Shown: positions 1 through 8,873 of the stretch, piece after piece
Numbering within the stretch: the stretch's first letter is position 1
Layout of the letters: every line of letters starts with the position of its first letter
Source of the DNA: Sphingobacteriia bacterium
GTDB taxonomy: Bacteria > Bacteroidota > Bacteroidia > J057 > RFSG01
Length of the DNA stretch: 52,073 nt
Assembly: GCA_009924095.1 (NCBI GenBank)
Contig: RFSG01000005.1
Span: 1 to 52,073, forward strand
Reading direction: 5' to 3'
Translations under genes and position numbers: made by a program
Notes under the pieces: model-generated
What the model was told of the DNA's origin: nothing
Databases searched by the model: none
The model's input: only the letters and a program-made list of their open reading frames with translations

Positions 1-810
1 GGTAAATCTACTACCTTAAAAATCATTACAGGTTTGATTCGTCCAGACCAAGGAGACGTTACGGTTTGTGGAATGTCAGTAAACACCAACCCATTAGCTT
101 TTCGCCAAAAAATAGGGTATCTCGCCGAACACAATCCTTTGTACCTAGATATGTATATTCCCGAATTCCTAAGGTTTATGGGAAAACTTCAGGGGATGAA
201 ATCACAGGTGCTTGAAAAAAAAATAAAAGAAATAATCGAGATTACCTCACTATCCCCTGAGGCACATAAAAAAATCGGCACACTATCTAAAGGATACCGA
301 CAAAGAGTAGGCATAGCACAAGCTCTTTTACATGATCCTGAAGTAATTATTTTAGATGAGCCTACTTCTGGTCTTGACCCAAACCAGTTAATAGGAATTC
401 GAGAGTTAATTCGAGAATTGGGTCGAACCAAAACCTTAATTTTTTCCTCCCATATTTTACCAGAAGTTCAAGCTATTGCCGACCAAGTGGTAATTATACA
501 TTTGGGAAATATTGTAGCCAATCAACCTTTGTCGCAACTGGAAAAAGCAGATACCCAACAATGGATTGAAGTGGAATTTGAACTTCCTGGTTTTGAAATT
601 GCTCCCGTATGCCAATTATATCCCGACTTGCAGTATGTGCAGGAATCTACAACTCGTTGGAGGTTTTTATCCCCAGCGGATCAGGATATTCGGAAAATAA
701 TTTATGCAGAAAGTATTCGGCAATCCTTGCCTATCCTTTCGCTCAATCGTCAAGAAAATAATCTTGAAGATTTATTTCGCAGCCTCACAAAAACGCACAC
801 GAATAATTAA
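1..810 (+). CDS. gldA: GldA, ABC transporter ATP-binding subunit of the gliding machinery (5' end missing)
   Basis: The ATPase of the GldA-GldF-GldG ABC complex needed for gliding in Flavobacterium-type bacteria. The first codons of the window already read GKSTTLKIITG, so the window opens inside the Walker A motif and about 40 N-terminal residues are missing. An apparent start at 34 is an internal TTG (Leu), not a start. The ABC signature LSKGYRQRVGIAQ lies near bases 283-320, Walker B VIILDEPTSGLDP near 343-375, and the H-loop SSHI near 445. About 80 residues with no recognised motif follow the ATPase domain, as is usual for GldA. The next genes are its membrane partner gldF (17 bases on) and gldG, so the three probably form one operon. 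Other ABC exporter ATPases look similar; the gldFG context decides the call. Confidence 0.92.
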   Translation, partial: GKSTTLKIITGLIRPDQGDVTVCGMSVNTNPLAFRQKIGYLAEHNPLYLDMYIPEFLRFMGKLQGMKSQVLEKKIKEIIEITSLSPEAHKKIGTLSKGYRQRVGIAQALLHDPEVIILDEPTSGLDPNQLIGIRELIRELGRTKTLIFSSHILPEVQAIADQVVIIHLGNIVANQPLSQLEKADTQQWIEVEFELPGFEIAPVCQLYPDLQYVQESTTRWRFLSPADQDIRKIIYAESIRQSLPILSLNRQENNLEDLFRSLTKTHTNN

Positions 811-847
811 TATATATTATATATAATATGCGAAATATATTAATTAT
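803..847 (+). promoter_or_regulatory. AT-only hairpin enclosing the gldF start codon
   Basis: Bases 803-815 (ATAATTAATATAT) are perfectly complementary to 835-847 (ATATATTAATTAT). The 19-base loop at 816-834 contains the gldF ATG (828-830). The 12 bases just before the ATG (816-827) are themselves a perfect palindrome, ATTATATATAAT. The left arm covers the gldA stop codon. This is seen directly; a role in translational coupling or in limiting GldF relative to GldA is inferred. Confidence 0.45.
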
Positions 848-1562
848 AGCTCAAAAAGAAACGGCCGCCTTTTTAAATTCCTTAATTGCGTATGTTGTAA
901 TTACGGTTTTTTTAACAGGAATAGGTTTGTTTTTCTGGATATTTAATAATAATATTTTAGATACCGGTGCTGCAGATTTAAACACCTTGTTTTTATTAGG
1001 TCCTTGGTTTTTTTTATTTTTAATTCCAGCGATAACGATGCGTTCATTTGCAGATGAAATTCGATCCGGGACTTTGGATTTATTACTTTCAAGGCCAGTA
1101 ACTATTTGGCAAATTTTATGGGGTAAATTTTTAGCCTCCTGTATATTGGTTTTTTTTGCATTACTTCCCACCTTATGTTATTATTTCTCTATTTCTTGGC
1201 TGGGCAATCCTCCCGGCAACTTAGATACCGGAGCAACCTGGGGCGCTTATTTAGGCCTATTAATGCTGGGCTGTTCATTTGCAGCAATCGGATTGTTTAC
1301 ATCTGCCTTAACCGATAATACAATTATTGCTTTTATTTTCGGTGCATTTTTATGTTTTTTCTTTTATACCGGATTTGATTTATTGGCAGAGTTACCCATT
1401 TTTTCTAAATGGAATGAAATTATTATTAAATGGGGTATGATTGAACATTTTAGAAGCATATCAAGAGGGGTTGTAGATTCAAGAGATATCATTTATTTCG
1501 CAAGTATTTCTTATGTGTTTCTATTATTAAGTGATTTAAAACTCAGCGCAAGAAAAAGATGA
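828..1562 (+). CDS. gldF: GldF, gliding motility ABC transporter permease
   Basis: Membrane subunit of the Gld ABC complex, 244 residues. It has about six hydrophobic segments and matches the ABC-2 permease layout: a first helix near residues 18-40, then the charged loop with SFADEIRSGTLDLLLSRP (around 70-90) that is typical of GldF/NatB-like permeases, then four or five more helices. It lies 17 bases after gldA, and its stop overlaps the gldG start (ATGA at 1559). No Shine-Dalgarno sequence precedes the ATG; the start instead sits in a hairpin loop (803-847). Family knowledge: GldF with GldG forms the inner-membrane part of a transporter required for gliding in F. johnsoniae, though its substrate is unknown and gliding species lacking it exist. 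Confidence 0.93.
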   Translation: MRNILIIAQKETAAFLNSLIAYVVITVFLTGIGLFFWIFNNNILDTGAADLNTLFLLGPWFFLFLIPAITMRSFADEIRSGTLDLLLSRPVTIWQILWGKFLASCILVFFALLPTLCYYFSISWLGNPPGNLDTGATWGAYLGLLMLGCSFAAIGLFTSALTDNTIIAFIFGAFLCFFFYTGFDLLAELPIFSKWNEIIIKWGMIEHFRSISRGVVDSRDIIYFASISYVFLLLSDLKLSARKR

Positions 1563-3226
1563 GAAAATCCTTAATTTTTAAAACATTATTGATTTTTGGC
1601 ATAATCATCGCCTTAAATTTAGTTTCTTCCCAATATTTTTTTCGTCAGGATTTAACCGCGGAACAACGATATTCCTTAACCACCTTTAGCAAACAAACGC
1701 TCGATAGTTTGAATCGTTATGTTTCTATTAAGGTATATATGGAAGGAGAATATCCTCCCAAGATTCAAAGATTTAAAGAGGCGGTAAAAGATATATTAAT
1801 TGAAATGAAAATTTATGGAGGGAAACATATTCAATTTGAATTTATTGACCCTTCTGATAATCCTGAATTAATGCAGTCCTTTGTGGATAAAGGAATTACC
1901 CCTATTACTTTAAATATTCGAAAATCTACCACCTCTGAAGGGCGGCAATATCTTTTTCCAGTGGCGGTATTAAATTATGAAGGAAGAGAAGAAGTAGTAG
2001 ATTTATTTAGAGGTGCGGTGGATTATGCTTCCGGAGAACCCAGCCCACTAAGAGCTGAACAACAATTAGAGTATAAATTTATTCATGCACTCCGTCGCCT
2101 TACCCAAGGAAGTAAAAAAATTGTAGGCATTTTAAAAGGGCATCAGGAAACGCCCAATAATTATATTCAAGAATTGAGTCATGATTTATCTAATTTATAT
2201 ATTCCAATTGAAGTAGAAACACATACAGGCGAATCAATTTCTCCTTCTGTTGCTGTTTTATGTATTTTTCAACCCGATACTGCTTTTTCTGAAAGAGATA
2301 AATATGAAATAGATCAATACCTAATGCGGGGAGGAAAAATACTATGGTTATTGGATCAGGAAGAAGTTAATCTGCATTATGCAGCAGAAGGAATGACCCG
2401 CCTTCGTAATTTAAATTTGGATGATTTATTTATGCGCTATGGATTTAAAATTAATTATGATTTAATTCAAGACCTTAATTGTTCTACAATGGAATTGGTA
2501 ATTCCCAATCCCAATGCACCTCCTACTTTTACTGCGCAACCTTGGATTTATTATCCTTTAATAACCGCATTAGCAGAGCATCCCATTACAAGGAATTTAG
2601 AAGCCATTAAATTAAGATATGTTTCTTCTATTGATACGTATAGTCGCCCCAATATTCGGCATATTCCTTTAATGCTTACTTCTCGATATTCCAGAAGTTT
2701 GCCAGGGCAATTATTTATTGATTTAAATCAAGCTATTCGTCAACCCCCTCCCCCGGAAGCCTTAAATGGTAAAGGGAGAAAACTTGTCGGAACGCTTATT
2801 GAAGGTAGATTTGAATCCCTATTTCAAAATCGAGATATACCCGTGGATGCCAATGCTCAGGAACTTCCAACTGCGCGTTTTTTACCACGTAATGTTCAGG
2901 ATACCCGCATGATTGTTGTAGGCGATGGGCAAGTCGCAATTGGAGAAGATGTGCGCGGTAAAGTGGATTTTATGGCGTATGACAATAAAACTTTTATTCT
3001 CAATGCCATTGATTATTTATTGGGAGGCGAAAGTTTAATTAATATTCGAGCCAAAGATTTACAATATAGAGCCTTAGATTTACAAAAAGTAAAAGGAAAA
3101 GAGAATTTAATTCGAATTCTTAATTTAGGCGCCCCTTTACTATTATTAATATTATTTGGATGGAGTAGAGCCTGGAGGCGAGGAATTGTAAATAAAAAAT
3201 ATAAAAGGCCTAATATTAATTCTTAA
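1559..3226 (+). CDS. gldG: GldG, gliding motility ABC transporter auxiliary subunit
   Basis: Substrate-binding or auxiliary subunit of the Gld ABC complex, 555 residues. It has an N-terminal membrane anchor (about residues 7-25) followed by the RQDLTAEQRYSLT stretch characteristic of GldG/intraflagellar-transport-like (ABC_transp_aux) proteins. A long periplasmic domain follows, and a C-terminal membrane helix (near 525-542) ends in a basic cytoplasmic tail. The ATG at 1559 overlaps the gldF stop, pointing to translational coupling. The length fits the family. The gene ends the operon: the next gene starts 27 bases after the stop and has its own -7 box. Confidence 0.93.
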   Translation: MRKSLIFKTLLIFGIIIALNLVSSQYFFRQDLTAEQRYSLTTFSKQTLDSLNRYVSIKVYMEGEYPPKIQRFKEAVKDILIEMKIYGGKHIQFEFIDPSDNPELMQSFVDKGITPITLNIRKSTTSEGRQYLFPVAVLNYEGREEVVDLFRGAVDYASGEPSPLRAEQQLEYKFIHALRRLTQGSKKIVGILKGHQETPNNYIQELSHDLSNLYIPIEVETHTGESISPSVAVLCIFQPDTAFSERDKYEIDQYLMRGGKILWLLDQEEVNLHYAAEGMTRLRNLNLDDLFMRYGFKINYDLIQDLNCSTMELVIPNPNAPPTFTAQPWIYYPLITALAEHPITRNLEAIKLRYVSSIDTYSRPNIRHIPLMLTSRYSRSLPGQLFIDLNQAIRQPPPPEALNGKGRKLVGTLIEGRFESLFQNRDIPVDANAQELPTARFLPRNVQDTRMIVVGDGQVAIGEDVRGKVDFMAYDNKTFILNAIDYLLGGESLINIRAKDLQYRALDLQKVKGKENLIRILNLGAPLLLLILFGWSRAWRRGIVNKKYKRPNINS

Positions 3227-3242
3227 CCTTTCTTACCCTTAA

Positions 3243-3250
3243 TATTTTTG
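3243..3250 (+). promoter_or_regulatory. Bacteroidota -7 box TATTTTTG, directly before a start
   Basis: Perfect match to TAnnTTTG, the -7 element of Bacteroidota primary sigma factors. It ends three bases before the ATG at 3254, so transcription would begin at or next to the start codon. I see no clear TTG -33 element at the usual spacing. Confidence 0.5.
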
Positions 3251-3253
3251 TTT

Positions 3254-3775
3254 ATGATTATTTTACCTTGTCATGATATTACGCCTTCATTTGGAAACGA
3301 CACCTATGTAGCGGAAAATGCTACTATAATTGGGGATGTTCAAATCGGGTCAGAATGTAGCATCTGGTTTCAGGCAGTGATAAGAGGGGATGTACATTCT
3401 ATCCGAATGGGCAATAAAACCAATATTCAAGATGGCGCAATTCTTCATTGTACCTATAAAAAAGCATCCCTAAAAATAGGGAATGAAGTGTCCATTGGTC
3501 ACGGAGCAATTGTACATGGGTGTACAGTTGAGGATCGGGTTTTAATAGGAATGGGCGCACGAGTTTTAGATCATGCTTTTATTGCTTCGGATGTAATTAT
3601 CGCTGCAGGGGCTTTAGTGTTAGAGAATTTTCAAACAGAACCAGGCTATTTATATGCAGGAGTACCAGCAAAAAAAATTAAACCCCTAAGCCCTGAACAA
3701 ATTGAAGGATTACAGAAAACTGCTCAACAATATGTAATGTATAGCCAATGGGGAATTCTTACTAAAATAAGTTAA
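3254..3775 (+). CDS. Gamma-carbonic anhydrase family protein (left-handed beta-helix)
   Basis: A 173-residue hexapeptide-repeat protein. It carries the gamma-class signature in order: IRGDVHSIRMG, TNIQDGAILH, then IGHGAIVHGC and IGMGARVLD. The three histidines that would bind the metal in a trimer (in ILH, IGH and IVH) are all present. Members may hydrate CO2, or may be inactive or act on other ligands (YrdA, CaiE or PaaY-like), so the exact activity is open. I chose the ATG at 3254 over the TTG at 3248 because the protein then begins MIILPCHDI as in homologues, and because the TTG lies inside the -7 box. The gene stands alone and converges with the next gene, with only two bases between the stops. 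Confidence 0.88.
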   Translation: MIILPCHDITPSFGNDTYVAENATIIGDVQIGSECSIWFQAVIRGDVHSIRMGNKTNIQDGAILHCTYKKASLKIGNEVSIGHGAIVHGCTVEDRVLIGMGARVLDHAFIASDVIIAAGALVLENFQTEPGYLYAGVPAKKIKPLSPEQIEGLQKTAQQYVMYSQWGILTKIS

Positions 3776-3777
3776 CC

Positions 3778-5109
3778 TTACGGAAATATTTTAGTTTGAT
3801 ATTTTCCTCCGGAATAATTCTTTAAATAATATAAAGAAGTATAAAAACTAGAATCAGGAAATTGATTACAATAATTCCAACAAATCCACCTGTTTTGATT
3901 GGTGGATATTCGATTCCACATACCCGTTAATTCATAAAATCGAAGTTTGCGGTTAGCAGCAAAGGGAATCTGGGATTTATCGGCAATTACTATTACCCCC
4001 GGCTTAATTTCCTTTTCATGATTTTTCATCCACATAATTACTTTATTTTGTTTCTGTTCATCCTGAAACCATTCTATTTGTTGACTAATTACAGTTGAAC
4101 ATAAAAGCGCTAATAACCCCAAACTAATTATTCTCCCTTTAGTTTTATTAATGATTAAGAATACCCATGTAATTACTGCACTCATCCCTATGGGTAATAA
4201 TAATTGATGACGACTATTCCAGTCGGTAAAGCTGGGTTCTAATCCTAGTACTAAATAAGGAAATACAGCAACCCCCATAAGTAAAATACCTATCCCCCCT
4301 AAATATTTAGTCCAAATTCCTTTATATTGAATGGGTATGGGAAATAAAAAATAAAAGGAAATAAATAATAATATACTAAATGGAGTTATTAATCTCCATA
4401 TTTCTAACCCTAATCCTAAAAATTGTTTAACGACTACTACTGGAATTCTGAGGAATGCATTAAATATTCGTTCAGGAGTTACGGCATAATAGGCCGCATA
4501 ATTTCCAACAGGATTAAAATACTCCCCTCGAATCATCCAACCCACAATAGGTAAACAAAATAACCCTACCCAAACAATAGGATGAAATGATTTTGAAGTA
4601 GAATAACGAAAATATATAAATACTATCATTAATTCAGCATACATCCATACATAATACGCAGGAGTGATAAAAGATAAAATAAATAAAGGAACTGATAACA
4701 AAATCTTCCGATTTAATAATAATAAAAAAGCCAATGCATTAATTCCTTCCGAAATTGCATAGGGTAAATTTATAGCTGCAATTCTGGCATTATTTAAGGG
4801 CAACAGTATATATCCCAGAGATAAAATAAATGCAATTTCTGGATGAATAAGTTTTTTAAGACTATAATACCAAGCTATCATACCTATCCCCAGAGCTAAA
4901 AAAGAAATTATTCTATATCCTAGAATAGGATTCGGACTTTGATTCAAGAGATCATAAATAAACATTCTGGGATCTGGAGCAGATAAACCTTCCCCTGCTT
5001 TTCGGAACAATAAAAGCCAATCATCCCAATAAATCCCAGAATTTAGCATGAGCCCACCCCTGAATAGAAGATAGAATATGAGTAATCCTAAGGGCAAATA
5101 TTTATGCAT
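3778..5109 (-). CDS. Multi-pass membrane protein, GT-C glycosyltransferase-like
   Basis: A 443-residue integral membrane protein with about ten hydrophobic segments. I do not recognise the exact family. The layout suggests a GT-C-type, lipid-linked glycosyltransferase: one N-terminal helix, then an acidic pair (GIYWDDW, residues about 25-31) where such enzymes hold catalytic acids in the first periplasmic loop, then many helices and a soluble C-terminal tail from about residue 350. No catalytic role is proven. It is a single gene on the minus strand, converging with the carbonic-anhydrase-like gene and divergent from tyrS. TATTTTTC, one base off the -7 consensus, lies five bases upstream of the ATG. 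Confidence 0.6.
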   Translation of the reverse strand: MHKYLPLGLLIFYLLFRGGLMLNSGIYWDDWLLLFRKAGEGLSAPDPRMFIYDLLNQSPNPILGYRIISFLALGIGMIAWYYSLKKLIHPEIAFILSLGYILLPLNNARIAAINLPYAISEGINALAFLLLLNRKILLSVPLFILSFITPAYYVWMYAELMIVFIYFRYSTSKSFHPIVWVGLFCLPIVGWMIRGEYFNPVGNYAAYYAVTPERIFNAFLRIPVVVVKQFLGLGLEIWRLITPFSILLFISFYFLFPIPIQYKGIWTKYLGGIGILLMGVAVFPYLVLGLEPSFTDWNSRHQLLLPIGMSAVITWVFLIINKTKGRIISLGLLALLCSTVISQQIEWFQDEQKQNKVIMWMKNHEKEIKPGVIVIADKSQIPFAANRKLRFYELTGMWNRISTNQNRWICWNYCNQFPDSSFYTSLYYLKNYSGGKYQTKIFP

Positions 5110-5180
5110 TCCGAAAAATACAAAGGATTCCTGGCTCTTGAATAGTTATTTACTTACTATCTATTCCCTAATTTTACCGC

Positions 5181-6467
5181 ATGAACAATTTTATTGAAGA
5201 ACTGCGCTGGAGGGGTAAACTACAAGACGTAATGCCGGGAACCGAAGCTCTACTTCAACAGGAGCAAGTGACAGCCTATATCGGATTTGACCCTACCGCT
5301 GATTCTTTACATGTGGGTAGCCTTGTGCAGATTATTTTGATGATGCGGCTTCAAAAGGCAGGGCATAAACCTATTGCCCTTATTGGTGGAGCAACCGGAA
5401 TGATTGGGGATCCATCCGGAAAATCAGAAGAACGAAATTTGTTAAATGCAGATCAACTTCAACAAAATGTAGAAGGAGTACAAAAACAATTAAGCCAATT
5501 TTTGGATTTTACCCCCGGTCCTAATGCTGCTGTATTATTAAATAATTATGATTGGTATAAACAGATGGGGCTTCTGGATTTTATGCGGGAAGTAGGTAAA
5601 CATTTAACTGTAAATTATATGATGGCTAAAGACTCCGTCTCCAGAAGAATGGAAGCTGGAGGATTATCCTTTACAGAATTTTCTTACCAATTAATTCAGG
5701 GATACGACTTTTATTATTTATATAAAAATCATGGATGTAAACTCCAAATGGGAGGATCTGATCAATGGGGAAATATCACCGCAGGAACTGAATTGATTCG
5801 CCGAATTGGGGGTGGAGAAGGTTTTGCATTAACCATCCCCTTAATTACTAAATCAGATGGAACTAAATTCGGTAAAAGTGAAGGGGGAAATATTTGGTTA
5901 GATCCAACGAAAACTTCCCCTTATCAGTTTTATCAATTTTGGTTAAATATATCTGATGAAGAAGCAAGTCAGTATATTTATTTATTTAGTTTTTCTAGTC
6001 AGGAAGAAATTCTGGCACTACTGGACCAACAAAAAAATAAACCTGAGGCAAGAGAATTACAACAAGCATTGGCGCAGGAAATGACGCTATTGGTACATGG
6101 TATAAATGCATTGGAATCTGCTAAGGCAGCTACCGATTTTTTATTTGGAAAAGGAGGAATTCAAAACCGATCGCTAAAAGAACCTTGGTTTGATGAAGTA
6201 CGGAAAACAGTCCCCGGCGCACAAGTGGAAAGAGCCTTGTTTTCCTCAGGGGTTTCAGTCGCTCAGCTATTAACAGATATTCAAGTATTTCCTTCTAAAG
6301 CAGAATTAAAAAGAATGGTGCAAGGTGGAGGATTAAAAATAAATGAACAAAAAATTGAAAATCCTGATCAAATATTAACCCTTCAAGATTTAATCGAAGA
6401 CGAATTTCTGTTAATTCAAAAAGGCAAAAAAAACTATTTTGTAGTTGAAGTAATTAACTCAAAATAA
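5181..6467 (+). CDS. tyrS: Tyrosine--tRNA ligase
   Basis: Cytoplasmic class I aminoacyl-tRNA synthetase that charges tRNA-Tyr; 428 residues, the usual length for the bacterial TyrS-1 type. The HIGH-type motif is HVGS at residues 44-47 and the KMSKS-type loop is KFGKS at 229-233. The tyrosine pocket stretch QLIQGYDFYYLY and the GGSDQWGNI signature are also present. An S4 RNA-binding domain ends the protein (about 355-420, with KMVQGGGLKIN). The ATG at 5181 is preceded by TAATTTTA, close to the -7 consensus. I see no T-box or attenuator structure in the 71-base gap before it. It is flanked on both sides by unrelated membrane proteins, so it is probably transcribed alone. Confidence 0.97.
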   Translation: MNNFIEELRWRGKLQDVMPGTEALLQQEQVTAYIGFDPTADSLHVGSLVQIILMMRLQKAGHKPIALIGGATGMIGDPSGKSEERNLLNADQLQQNVEGVQKQLSQFLDFTPGPNAAVLLNNYDWYKQMGLLDFMREVGKHLTVNYMMAKDSVSRRMEAGGLSFTEFSYQLIQGYDFYYLYKNHGCKLQMGGSDQWGNITAGTELIRRIGGGEGFALTIPLITKSDGTKFGKSEGGNIWLDPTKTSPYQFYQFWLNISDEEASQYIYLFSFSSQEEILALLDQQKNKPEARELQQALAQEMTLLVHGINALESAKAATDFLFGKGGIQNRSLKEPWFDEVRKTVPGAQVERALFSSGVSVAQLLTDIQVFPSKAELKRMVQGGGLKINEQKIENPDQILTLQDLIEDEFLLIQKGKKNYFVVEVINSK

Positions 6468-6545
6468 TGATTCATAAATTAAAAGTAAGGGTAAATAATT
6501 TAAGCCAATTTGATTTCTTAAATCTTTAAATTAAAAATTGAAACC

Positions 6546-7790
6546 ATGAAAAAAGTTTTGCAAAAAATAAGATTTTCGGATGAAATAGGAATATTATTCG
6601 GTGGGATTTTAATATTATTACGAGTTCCTAAAATTATTATAGAAGGAAGATTCTGGGCAGAAATGGGCAGTAATTATTTTGCGGATGCCATGAATTATTC
6701 CTGGTATCAACCGTTTCTGAAAAACCAGGATGGATTTTACGGTATTTATCCTCGCATCGCAGCACTTATTGCCGCAGCATTGCCCTTGCGATATGCCCCT
6801 TATGCAGATATCGGTTTGGCATTACTCGCACAATTATCTTTAGTGTATTTAATATTTAAAAGCGGACTGCTTACCGAAAGTTGGCATAAAGGATTAGCCC
6901 TATTATTAATTTTATTTGCTACTCCCAGCAATGAGGTTTGGTTAACGTGCACCACCATTCATTTTCATTTTGGTGCTGGCGCAGGAATAATATTATGTTC
7001 TCCCACTAACCATAAAATTCCTAAATGGGGATTAAGGATTTATTTATTAATTATTGGACTTACCGGGCCTGTCGCCTGTTTTTTATTGCCCCTATTTTGG
7101 CTTCGATATTTTTTGGATAAAGATAAAGCAAGGCTCGACCAATGTTTATGGTTAACCGGTGCAGGTTGTGTTCAATTTTTAGCGGTTTTAGTTTCCTTAC
7201 AAAATCAAACGCGTCAGGTCAGCAGAGATTTTTCGCATGTACTTCCTTCTTTTGCTGTTCGCCATATTGGCTTACCTTGGCTGGGTTACTATAGCCGATA
7301 TATGTCCACACAATTGGTAGGCGAGGTGTTTTGGAAACAGGGATTTTGGTATGGAATAATTGCGCTTGCATTGGCGGGTTATCGTTGGATATTCGCAGAA
7401 GCACGCAAGACCCCCGCAATATTATGGTTATTGGCAAGTATGGTGGTAATTAGTTTATTGTCTTCAGCCGGCCAATTATCGGGGATTGGAAGTAAAGAAA
7501 TGGTATTGATGAGCGTGGAAAACAGGTATGGATTTGCTCCCAATGTATTGCTACTATTGGCTTTTTTACTCGCAAGCAAAAATGCAGTACAGGTTTGGAG
7601 AAGACGAATTTCAATGATTATGGTAAGTTGGGCAATTGTCGTGGGTTTTGGATATTATATTACCGATTCAGCTTATTTCTTTCACGGACCCTCTTGGCCT
7701 GAAGCTTTAAAGGCCCATGAATTAAATCCGGAGCGGCCTATTCCCGTTTGGCCTGAACCTTGGGTAATTAAATTAAATTCTACAAAATAA
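6546..7790 (+). CDS. Multi-pass membrane protein, possible GT-C glycosyltransferase
   Basis: A 414-residue membrane protein with about nine or ten hydrophobic helices; family not identified. The first periplasmic loop carries EGRFWAEMGSNYF (about residues 33-45), whose acidic residues after helix 1 recall GT-C glycosyltransferases and related polyprenyl-phosphate-sugar enzymes. The rest is helical with short loops, and a short C-terminal tail is rich in Pro and Trp. It lies 78 bases after tyrS, a gap in which I see no clear promoter or terminator, so read-through from tyrS is possible. With the genes at 3778-5109 and 27676-29667 it is one of three GT-C-like proteins in the window. The function is inferred only. 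Confidence 0.5.
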   Translation: MKKVLQKIRFSDEIGILFGGILILLRVPKIIIEGRFWAEMGSNYFADAMNYSWYQPFLKNQDGFYGIYPRIAALIAAALPLRYAPYADIGLALLAQLSLVYLIFKSGLLTESWHKGLALLLILFATPSNEVWLTCTTIHFHFGAGAGIILCSPTNHKIPKWGLRIYLLIIGLTGPVACFLLPLFWLRYFLDKDKARLDQCLWLTGAGCVQFLAVLVSLQNQTRQVSRDFSHVLPSFAVRHIGLPWLGYYSRYMSTQLVGEVFWKQGFWYGIIALALAGYRWIFAEARKTPAILWLLASMVVISLLSSAGQLSGIGSKEMVLMSVENRYGFAPNVLLLLAFLLASKNAVQVWRRRISMIMVSWAIVVGFGYYITDSAYFFHGPSWPEALKAHELNPERPIPVWPEPWVIKLNSTK

Positions 7791-7839
7791 TTTATTGCTC
7801 AAATCATAAGTATTACGGGTAAATAGTAATTTTATACTC

Positions 7840-8854
<1,015 letters not shown>

Positions 8855-8855
<1 letters not shown>

Positions 8856-8868
8856 TAAATTAATTTAT
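8855..8868. repeat. 14-bp perfect palindrome between pheS and the hydrolase gene
   Basis: ATAAATTAATTTAT is its own reverse complement and begins at the last base of the pheS stop. The identical 14-mer recurs at 15187-15200. It could form a weak AT hairpin or bind a dimeric regulator; no function is shown. Confidence 0.4.
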
Positions 8869-8873
8869 AAATT

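Noticed and set aside
34..36. TTG as start of gldA
   Set aside because: The upstream codons to the window edge encode the Walker A motif, so this Leu is internal.
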